Source: Ampelocalamus luodianensis (Eukaryota > Streptophyta > Magnoliopsida > Poales > Poaceae). Taken from it: a stretch of 64,000 nt of DNA. A program made the position numbers and the translations under genes. Position 1 is the stretch's first letter. Each line of letters starts with the position of its first letter. Below are positions 46,100 through 55,492 of the stretch, piece after piece. The DNA is taken from NCBI GenBank assembly GCA_036346255.1, contig CM070618.1:62011655-62075654 (forward strand), given 5' to 3'. Under the pieces are notes generated by a model. That model was not told the origin of the DNA. It searched no databases and was given only the letters and a program-made list of their open reading frames with translations.

Positions 46100-49076
46100 C
46101 TATATCAGCACACAGTAGACAGCACCCTGCTGGAGCGGCTCGACGGTGACGCCAAACTCGTCGACGAGGACCGCCTCGCCGTTGTCGCGGAACAGGACGG
46201 CCGCCTCGCCGAACATCCTCGTCACGTCGAGGTGCGTGGCCGGGAATCTGTACACCGCGCTGGTGCCCGCGATGCACACCACCGCGGCGCCCCTCGCAAC
46301 GGCCACCGTGCCCGTGGGCGCGGCCGCGGCCGCGGCGCCGGCGAACACAGCATCCGCTAGCCCTGCTTTGTTGCGGACAAACAAACAGAGTGGTATTAAT
46401 AATAATAACTGTATCATGCATATTGCAGAGAAGTTATTGTGGCCCGTGAATTGAGAAATCAATACTACGAGGAAATCCAAGCGAGCAAGTGACAGTCACT
46501 GATCGGAGGAGATGAAAAGCTAGCTAGCGTCTTGGATTTGCCATGCACACGGTCATTCTAGGTAAAAACGCCCTATAGTGTGAAAGAATTTAAGTGTTTG
46601 CTTGGACGCCGAGCAGGAGAAATTTGACCACCATCATCTCAGTCTTTTCAACAACGCTACGTGCTCCAACTATATACGCATGTAAAAATTACTCCTACCT
46701 TTTTCTCTCCTGTGACAAGACCATACAAAAGGGGCACAATTTATGAGTTGTGACTTGTGACCAAGCCATAATTTAGTAGCTCTACTAACTTCTCTTCATC
46801 CAAAAGGCTCATTTTGGATTCCTGAGCTTCATTTCCTGTAATCTGTCAGGAGGAAGTCCATCCAATTCTAGTCTTTTCACACGTATATATATGAGTGCTT
46901 TCTACTTACATTACTGCTACACCGCATGTATGCATGACAAGATCAATCTCCTCACATACCGTCAATAATTAAGCAATATCTGTGCTTCCAAAGTCCCATT
47001 TTGGAATCTTATGCTTCCATTCCTCAAACTATAGTCTTTTCATGAACATGATGTGGAATAGCTCATGCATGCACGCATATGTGGATTCATTACTTGGTAG
47101 ATAGCATGCATGATGCATCTACATATGATGATATGATGTTATATGATGATATGATGTTTTTTAGACCATGAAATAGTTATATTTGTAACTTCCCATCATG
47201 AAATCTACTCTTTATTTTTCCTGATGGAGAACAGCTCACAAGTTTTGGTCTTGTCTCAAGCTGTGTGCATGCAAACTGACAAATTTCCCCCATCTTTATA
47301 TCATGCATTGGAAAAGTCATGCATGAACAGCTTGGAGTGACAATATTGTGCATACACAAGAGATTTTACATGGCCTAACCTTGTCTCATTGACATGCATC
47401 CCTTGAGGCTATCCTCATGTTGGGACTGATGTGATTGGAGCCCTAAAGGAAATTTGTACGACTCCATGCATGCAAACACACAAAGATTGGACGTCTTTCA
47501 GAATATCATAAACAATGGCAATGGGCATGCAAGCTAGTACTCCTCTTCTGATCTATTCATGTGAAGCTATAGTTAAATACAAACGGAACTGAAATGGAGA
47601 CACAGCACTACAAGAGATACGACTCCCTGAGGTGATACTTCTAATCCATACAAACATGAACACGTGGATGCATATGATACTAATCAAAAGGGAAAAAGTG
47701 AACAGATTTAAAAATGGTGCTCCAAGATTAATCAACTTATCACATACCTTGCAACTGATTGTTGGCGACGGCGCCATTAGCGATAGTACTTGCAGCCAAA
47801 CTCGCAACGGTGGCGACGGGGTCCGGCGAAGCCGCAGGAAGCAAAGCGGCAGCCGCAGAGGTTGTTGCATCCAGGGCTGGCGCACCAACGCCGAAGCCAT
47901 ATTGTAGCAGCCCCAGCTTCGTGGCGTCCTCGTGCGCCTCCTCCCTAGCCACGGTGGTGTTCGACGCCGCGCTGCTCTTGCCGAGGACGAGCTGATCAGC
48001 GCCTCTGGTCCAGCACTGGCCAAGCCCAGCGCTGCTCCTGTGGCCAGTGCTGTTCGGCCCCGCAGCCACCTCGCTGCAAAGCCCCAGGAACATCCCGGCT
48101 GGCGATGCCTCCGATGGCTGCTGCACGGGCACGTTCATGTACTGCGCGCCGAGGATGGCGGCGAGCTCGGCCGCCGACAGGCAGTGGCCTTGCGGCCACT
48201 GCAGGAAGACCGCCTCGTCGGTGGCCACGAGCTCCTGCACCTTGTTAGGTGCCGGAGCCGGCGCCACAGGCTGGCCCTGGTAGTGCATCTGCTGGTGGCA
48301 CGCCGCGGCAAGGGGCAAGAGCAGGTCCATGGCCGCCGTCACGGACATCGCCTGCGCCGCCGGCTTCACAGACTTGCTGGACCCGGACGAGCGGTCGGAG
48401 GAGGACGAGGACGACGACGTGGGCGCTACCGGCGAGACGAGCAGCTGCTGCGGCTGCACCTGCTGGGGCGAGGGCGGGGGCGGCGTAAACGGCGCCGCGG
48501 CCTCGCGGGCCGGCGCGCAGGCGCGGGCGACTGCCGCGCGGCCGACCGCGGCGCGCAGCTTGTTCTTGGAGCGGGACTTGCGGTTCTGGAACCAGTAGAA
48601 GACGTTGGCGTCGCCGACCTGGCCGTACTCCTGAAGCTGCATGCGGATGCGGGGGATCTCGTCGCGCGGCGGGTTGACCATGCCGGAGTTGAAGATGGCC
48701 TCCAGGATCCGGATCTGTTCCGGCCGCGGGTTCCACCGCGGCTTCGGATCCGAGCTCCTCTCCTCTGACCCCCCTGCAAAACAACACCAAAACGTTCATC
48801 AATCAGTCAATTCCCTCTTGATCTTGACATCTTACAAGAAAACCCTACCTAGTGCATGCAAGTGCGCATGTAACAGTAGCATGCATGCGATGCATGCACG
48901 GCGCGCGTACCTGAGAAGGGGGACGACTTGAGGGGGCAGCCGGTGGTGGTGGAGCCGGAGACGAGGGAGGGCGGCGAGTTGCTAATGTCAGGCTGCGGCT
49001 GCCATGGCCGGCTGGCGGCGTGCTTGGCCCTGAACATGCTCGGCCAGTGCCTGTTTGATGAGGAGGAGGAGGCCAT
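46100..49076 (-). CDS. WUSCHEL-related homeobox transcription factor, WOX8/9 clade (3 exons)
   Basis: Nuclear DNA-binding regulator. Members of this clade act in early embryo patterning, meristem upkeep and, in rice, tiller growth. Exons in transcript order: 48911-49076, 47748-48773, 46100-46362; both introns are GT-AG. They join in frame to 484 residues. I chose the ATG at 49076 because it gives the clade N-terminus MASSSSSNRHWPSMF; an in-frame ATG 93 bp upstream adds unrelated residues. The homeodomain is at about 66-130, with PRWNPRPEQIRILEAIFNSG and, at 116-125, WFQNRKSRSK. The K(S)RSKNK form separates it from the WOX11/12 type. Low-complexity Ala, Ser and Pro tracts follow. The C-terminus carries the conserved VLVDEFGVTVEPLQQGAVY block. 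There is no damage. Which orthologue it is (WOX6, WOX9 or DWT1-like) cannot be settled from sequence memory. Confidence 0.93.
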
Positions 49077-49255
49077 GCTACTGCTACAGCTACCTGCCTT
49101 GACTTGATGATCTGATGATTCCTCCTGTTCTTGTTCCCCTTTCAACACAAGATGTGGCCTTGTGTTCACGATGATGATGATACTACAATTGCCGCTCGAT
49201 CCTGTGGAGGAACAGTGAGGATGAGCTAGCTTAGCCGCTGCCTACCTCCCTAGGC

Positions 49256-49268
49256 TGCATATATGCAC
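49256..49268 (-). promoter_or_regulatory. TATA box candidate of the WOX gene
   Basis: TGCATATATGCAC lies about 180 bp upstream of the chosen start codon on the minus strand, leaving room for a 5' UTR of about 150 bp. Confidence 0.5.
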
Positions 49269-50120
49269 ATTTGCACAGCTTATCCTTGCATATTGCTGCC
49301 TCTTATAATGGCCTCACCTACCCTCGGCGCGCAACGTTGCCACACAATAAATGTCTCCTACTAGCGCCATTTTACTCCTACTAGTATCTCTTTGCTTGGA
49401 GATACGTGCATGTGATGGGTTTGCTTGATGCGTGTGAGGGTTGATGGGTTTGCATGCGTTGCATCAGGAGGGACCTGATGGACGGTTGCCCCCACTGGGC
49501 CACGGACGCCTGATGGGTGCAAGTACGTACAGTACACTGGAGCTGAGCATCCCTAGTTTGCCAAGCAAGGAAGGGGAAACTGAAGACTGGCTGTGGCTGG
49601 CCTCCTGCATTTCTGCCCCCACTGTTAGTGCCTTTTGCATGAGCGCCGGGGCCGGTGTGATGGTGACCTGCAACGGGTTGCTGGTTACCTTTCTGATCAC
49701 TTCATTTGCAGAAACGAATGAAACTGTATAGTACTTACGTCATACTACACAAGATGACTCACGTATTTACACGGCTAAATTTATTTTAAAGTTTATAGTG
49801 ACAAATGATATAACTTAGATGCTTCAGAATATATTTACGTATCTTGTGGTTATTTAGATTTTAAGATATCATAAACATTAGAAAATAATAATAGAAGATT
49901 GAAGGAAAATACAACTTAAGTAACATAATTAAAATATAAGCTTTCGAACAAGAAAATTATGAGTATAATAAGTTAATCACTCTCTGTTATATATACATTA
50001 TAATACAAGTGGTATACGCGTATCTGTCTGTCTCAACTCTCAAGTAAAGCGACCCTATGTGTACTGCAAAGCTAGAATAATACAGCATCGAATTGCTACG
50101 TCCTTTTCTCAGTAATTGTC
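49269..50120. other. WOX upstream region, then AT-rich repeat
   Basis: 49269-49730 is probably WOX promoter, with a TGATGGGTTTGC pair near 49418 and 49444. 49766-49900 is homologous to the inverse of 63740-63855, so it is a Helitron-family relic in opposite orientation, starting at CGTATTTACACGGCTAAATTT. Confidence 0.5.
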
Positions 50121-50146
50121 CGCGCGTTTCGCGCGATCTCGACTAG
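50121..50146 (+). mobile_element. Helitron 3' end
   Basis: Hairpin CGCGC-GTTTC-GCGCG (50121-50135), a 7-nt spacer, then CTAG at 50143-50146 followed by T. This matches the Helitron end rule. The 5' end was not placed. Confidence 0.6.
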
Positions 50147-50149
50147 TGG

Positions 50150-50579
50150 TAATGAATCTTCACGAATTTTGAAGTGCAATTTACCCCTCCCCTCCATACC
50201 ACCAGTCAAAAATTAAAAGCTAGTACTGGATCTACTATATGTTCAAAGGAAAAGGCTCCACGTACCGGACTACCGGTTCCTCTTCACTTTTTACCACCAG
50301 TACGTGGTACTAACCCACTCACGATGTGCCAAATGTTAGAGACGACCAGGCGTTTCCCCAGTCTTGCGCGGCAGTTTGGAGACCAGGGGCACAATTTACT
50401 CAATCTATCCAGTCAAAAAGGTGGAGTTAATGCCAGCGGAAGCGGACTGTGTGATTATTGGATGCATGCCATCTTTCTTTCTTTTGAGAGAGGGAGAGAT
50501 GCATGGTTTCCTACTTCCCTCCCTCTCATTGCTTGGCTTTTTTTTTTGTGAATCGGCATTGAATGAAGAGGATTGTTCT
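50150..50579. other. Short intergenic stretch, no gene recognised
   Basis: A plus-strand frame (50174-50551) shows no known domain and atypical composition for a coding exon. Confidence 0.35.
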
Positions 50580-50581
50580 TA

Positions 50582-50862
50582 GAGCGTATACAATAAGTTT
50601 ATATCAGTTGTCTATAGTTTTTACTATGTAAATTTTTGCTTACATAGATAAAAAATAATGAGAGAGAGAAAGATGTCATCTACAATCCTGTAGTCGATTG
50701 TAACACCAGAAACAAAAAAAAGCATTAAAAGATTATATGTTGTCTATAATTTTGTAGTCGACCGTATCATCATAACCATTGTATGAGCTGTCTTTAGTAC
50801 TATCTACAGGTGATATAGAAAGTTGTTATAGACAACAGTTGTCTGTTCCATTGTATATATCC
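50582..50862. mobile_element. MITE, 281 bp, TA flanks
   Basis: The left end GAGCGTATACAAT and the right end (minus) GGATATATACAAT are inverse. TA lies on each side (50580-50581 and 50863-50864). The GTTGTCTATA / TATAGACAAC pair inside continues the symmetry. Confidence 0.65.
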
Positions 50863-50866
50863 TAGG

Positions 50867-51270
50867 ACTATCAGAAGTTGTTGCATGGAGTAAATGATCG
50901 ATGTAGGGGGAAGTTGCGTGTACTGCGTGCACGCATGCACGCAAACGCAATGGGTGTGTGGTGGTGTTGGAAGGTCAAGAAGATCAACAAGAGAGAGAGA
51001 GAGTGTGTGTTGATTGGGAAAATTTTCTGGTCCAAGGCAGTAATGGCAACCTTCGGGTGTATTGCGCTTTGCCGTGGTGAGGTGTGCTTCTGATGAATGG
51101 AATGGATTGACTCGAGGGTGTGCATGCATGCATGGTGCATTGGTGCTGCGTCTCTCTCTCTCTCTCCGCGCGCTAGTTCTAGTAGCGGGCCGGCTAGGAA
51201 ATGTGCCGTACGTTTTCCATGCCCGCCATGTTTCACCTATGGATGAAACACGCGAACACACCGCAACCTC
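50867..51270. other. Intergenic, nothing recognised
   Basis: It has a GA/GT microsatellite (50991-51010), a CT run (51151-51166) and no gene-like frame. Confidence 0.35.
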
Positions 51271-51914
51271 TCGAAATTTTTTTTGGGTCTCATGCCATCA
51301 CCTTAATTGCAAAAATAGCTTGTTTGGTATGAAAATAGTAAATTTGACCCCCTGCCGAGCGCGAAAGTATCGAAACCCGACGCGTGGCACTTCCCGCACT
51401 CGAGGAGCACGGAACGGCGGTGCTAGGCGCGGAAGGCGGGTAAGCGCGGGAACCAAAGGCGCGGTGCGGAATGTCGGTTCCGTGCCACTAGAGTGCGGAA
51501 GCTCCGCCGGCTGCTTTCTGCATTACCGAAGCGCGGGAAGGAGTTGGAATCTTCACTGCCGTGAATCAAAAAACAACCGAGCCATCGCTTTCTCTCTATA
51601 GTGGCTCATTAATTGCTGTTAAAAAGCAACTGAGCCATTGCTTTCTCTCCCTACTACGCTCTGATCGGGCGGAAAGCCGCCGTCTCCCTTCCGCTCTACG
51701 GTGGAGCGGAAGGCGCCCGGCATGCGTCCTTCGCGCCGTCCAGCGTGCCACGCTCCGTAGATCCATTCCGCGTCCCCCGAGCGCGGGAAGTGCCACGCGT
51801 CCATCTCCGATACTTCCGCGCTTGGCATGGGGGCTAAATTTGTAATTTCCATGCCAATAGAGCTATTTTTGCAATTAAGGTGGTAGCATAGGGCTAAATT
51901 AAAAAAAAAGTCCC
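51271..51914. mobile_element. Foldback/long-TIR element, about 640 bp
   Basis: The left arm (51275-51400: ACCTTAATTGCAAAAATAGC, then GAGCGCGAAAGTATCG) and the right arm (51765-51914: CGATACTTCCGCGCTTGG, then GCTATTTTTGCAATTAAGGT) are inverse copies more than 100 bp long. GC-rich GCGGAAG motifs fill the inner arms. It is probably a non-autonomous Mutator-like or foldback element. Confidence 0.75.
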
Positions 51915-53094
51915 TCCCCTCCACCCCTGCTCCTCCTCCTCCTCTATATTTCATACATATTTTTAGGTGGTTTTAATTTATTCATAAGGTGGATGATTTT
52001 TTCTTAAACTATAAATCAATTGACTCCTGTTTGTTGACGAATTGCTATCGAATTTACAAAGTAAATGCGGAAGACGTGACCTAGGGGGTTACACAAAGAA
52101 GACACTGATTTTAGACAGGTTCAACCTTCTTCGGAAAGAATAATAACCTTACTTCATGTGTGCGTGTATTGAATGAGATTACAATGGGGTACACCGTGCT
52201 CAAGAAGAGCAACGTGCAACTACGGCTATCCTCCTCTCCTCTTCTGCCATCTGGCTCTGCTTCTTATATAGCGTCGAAGGGGTGAAAGTTATTGCCTACA
52301 AAGAGATGTCTTATCAGTTCCTCGATCTCCCACGTGGATAACAATTGATGTTAGTGAATCTCCTTCCTACACACGATCGTCGAACGGTTATTGTGAGAGA
52401 CAAGAAGCTAGGATTTGCGGTTAAGTCTGAGAGACAAGAGCGCATGTTTTATTTTAATGATATATTGTGGTAGACATACTATCTGATCAGATGCATGGGC
52501 CCACATGTCTGGTGGTGATACTAGACCAATCGAAGATGGTTGGTGCTTGAGTAGACTGAAGCATTTTCTCCCCGGTCCGGGGTATACGTTGAGGCCAATG
52601 ATTGAGTCTTTTTTCTTTCTGATAATCACTATAGCCGATCAATTCATTTACTAAGGATTATTTAATCATCCTGTGTCTATTGGATCATATCAAATCAGAT
52701 AGCACATCGATCTCCATACAAAGCTATAAATCCAATCGTCAAAAGATGACCCAAAGTTGAACAAAAAATATCAAATACCTTACAAATAAATAGCAAAACC
52801 GACCTTTTAGTTGCTCAATTTACTCATGAATAAATTGTTGCTACGTACGTATGTTTCTATAAGCACAAGGGTATTTTGCAGCTCTTCATTTGAATATTTG
52901 GATGAAGAGCTCCTCATCATTTGGCAAACCTAAAGTTTTATATAATCCACGATCTTAACACAAATCAAACTGATGTGGTCGGTGTTTGCTATGGTGCGTT
53001 CGTGTGCAGCTCTGCACAACTCGTGTGTCTCCTCGTGGGGGTCGATTCTGACACCTGCCTACAGATACATGAACGTGCATGCATGGGTACGAAT
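51915..53094. other. Intergenic repeat-like stretch, no gene recognised
   Basis: 52010-52640 resembles decayed LTR sequence (TTAGACAGGTTCAACC.., CCCCGGTCCGGGGTATAC), but I could not find ends or a partner. Confidence 0.35.
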
Positions 53095-53560
53095 TGTTCT
53101 TCCTATACTCGTATTCATATTTTCTTAATAAATATAATATTGTATTCATATTTATATTTTCTAAATAAATATAAATACAAATTTGAATATTTTCGAATAC
53201 GAATCAAACGTTGTAACGATACAGACACAAATCGAATAGCTACTCAATTCGGTCGATTTCGGATATCCTCGTAACTTATATAATGACAAGATATTTATCA
53301 TACATTATCCTTATACATTGCACACTTAATCATTCTAATTTACCTTGCTCTTCCTATACTCATATTCATATTTTCTAAATAATTATAATCTTGTATTCGT
53401 ATTCATATTTTCTAGATGAATATAAATACAAATATGAATATTTTTTAATACGAATCAAATGTTGTAATAGATATGGACACAAATCGAATAGCTACTAAAT
53501 TTGAATATTTATGATACATTATCCATATACATAACACACTTAATCATTCTAATTTACCTG
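53095..53560. repeat. Tandem duplication, period 251 bp, AT-rich
   Basis: Unit 1 (53095-53345) and unit 2 (53346-53560) share TTCTTCCTATACTC.TATTCATATTTTCT, AATACGAATCAAA.GTTGTAA, ACACAAATCGAATAGCTACT and a common end TAATCATTCTAATTTACC. Unit 2 lacks about 36 bp. Confidence 0.82.
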
Positions 53561-53829
53561 TTTCACCTAAAAATTGAATTCACAGTAAACTAAAAAAATA
53601 CTCATCCAACTAATTAGGCATACTGCAATAAAATATGCATATTATTTTATCAATTTCGAATACAAATAGTGCAGATAAAATAACATTTCAGATGACAAGC
53701 AGACATGGCCTAATGGGCTGCCCGGTACGGCACAACTTGGGCCCAGGCTGGCACGGCTTGATTAGACCTGGCACAATTAGGCTCGACAGGGTGTCATGCG
53801 GCCCGTGGCACTACTACAAAACAGGCCAT

Positions 53830-54245
53830 ACCAGACACCTCATCACAGACGGTTCCAAAGGAGCCGTCTGTGTTGAACTTATACAGACGGTTCCATTTGA
53901 AACCGTCTGTGATATGTGCCCCATCACAGACGGTTCTTATTACCAACCATTTGTGATACTTCACATACGGTTGATAATTAGAATCGTCTGTGATAGTTCC
54001 TCATCACAGACGGTTCATGTTATGAACCATCTGTGAAGTATCACAGACGGTTGGTAATATGAACCGTCTATGATGAGGACGTCTTATCACAGACGGTTTG
54101 AAAATAAAACCGCCTGTGAAGTATCACAGACGGTTCAATTGTATAACCGTCTGTAATATACTAATATCACAGACGGTTCTAGGTTGGAACCGTCTGTGAT
54201 ATTATTATCACAGATGGTTTCAAGATAGAACCGTCTGTGATATTT
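53830..54245. repeat. Subterminal repeat array of CACTA 2
   Basis: About 14 copies of ATCACAGACGGTT in both orientations, most paired as ATCACAGACGGTT..AACCGTCTGTGAT hairpins, are spaced 40-60 bp. Confidence 0.85.
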
Positions 54246-54464
54246 CTTTCCTACCTCTTCGTCTCCCGCGCGATGTGTCTCTTCATCTCACCATTGCACA
54301 ACCGTCTCTTCGTCTCGCACGCCAACGATACATGCGTCTCTTCGTCTCACGTGCCAGTTACTCCTAGTTCTTTATAAGACGGAATAATTCACTAAAGATT
54401 AAACTCCCATCGCTCTTCGTCTCACGATTTTGAGTACGTATGCGCAGCAATCGCCAAGGTGAGC

Positions 54465-55289
54465 ATGCAGAGCATTACGGCCAGCACCAAGGCGAGGAGG
54501 TCGGTGATCACCGCTCTTTCTCACGATGTCGTCATCGACATCGTCGGCCATGTGGCCGCGAGCTCTCCTCAGCCCATGGAGGACCTATGCAGCCTACGAT
54601 TAACGTACGTACATATTTATACCTACAAAATACGTACGTACTACTATTTATTCTAACATCTTGAATTTTGTCTGTACGTATATTGGAGTTGCAAGGCCTT
54701 GTACAAGGTGTCCAAGGACCGCGCCGTGGGGAGGCGCGTGGCGCTGGAGCGAGAGGAGGCGATGAAGTGGCAGGACAACGAGCGCTACCTCGCCGTCGTC
54801 AACCACCTGGTCAGCGCCGGCAACCCGGGGGCTTGTTTCATCATCGGCCTCGGGCTTGTCTTCGCGCCCCAAGACATGCAGTGCGGCCTCATGTTCCTTG
54901 AACGGGCGGCCGTGGCCGGCCACAAGGCCGCGGCCTACGTGCTCGACCTCCTCCTCTACACGGCCAGCGAGACGAGCGACGTTGGGAAGCACTACATCAG
55001 CTAGGTCGAGGGCGAGGTGACCGGCGGAGGGTGCGAGACGGCCAAGACCAACCGGGAGTGCAGGCGGTGCCAGAGGATCGCCGCGGACATGGTCCAGGCG
55101 GCGGAGTGGGGGAAGAAGGCCGGGCCACTGGCCCGGGTGTGGGCGCTGTCGGAGGATGGCCACCGGTGCACGATCACTGGCTGCGGTGTGGAAGGGTGGG
55201 ACGACTACGTCGTCTTCTGCAGTGACGACTGCAGGATTAGACATGAGTATGCCAGTTTCTTTGCAAAGGTGTTGGACTATTTGCAATAA
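54465..55289 (+). pseudogene. Captured F-box-like gene in CACTA 2, one premature stop
   Basis: Two exons: 54465-54604 (donor GTACGT) and 54689-55289 (acceptor GGAG). The F-box-like start is ALSHDVVIDIVGHVAASSP then DLCSLRLTCKALYKVS. The middle is NERYLAVVNHLVSAGNPGACF and GLMFLERAAVAGHKAAAYVL, resembling the Sel1-like stretch seen in grass F-box proteins of this sort. The C-terminus is Cys-rich (ECRRC, RCTITGCG, FCSDDCRIRHE), possibly a zinc finger. The total is 246 codons with a single in-frame TAG at 55002-55004 after GKHYIS; the frame then stays open to the natural stop. It is antisense to the transposase, with a decayed homologue at 29990-30795. In plants F-box proteins act as substrate adaptors of SCF ubiquitin ligases; activity here is unproven. 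Confidence 0.8.
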
Positions 55290-55492
55290 AACTTCAGTTT
55301 TTTAGGTTTCTAGAAAGGTGGTGCAGCTGGACTATTTTCTAAATTGAATGAATTTTTAATGCACCAAAATATACGGTCCACAAGGACAGGAGCGATTAAA
55401 ATTCCACGTTGACATCAAAATATACGTACGACAGATTACAAGTCCATAACACATGATGTTATGGAATAAATTAATTACAATGGAGTAATTTC

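Noticed and set aside
48245..48802. 185-codon and other frames overlapping the WOX exon 2
   Set aside because: They are alternative-frame shadows of the high-GC homeobox exon.
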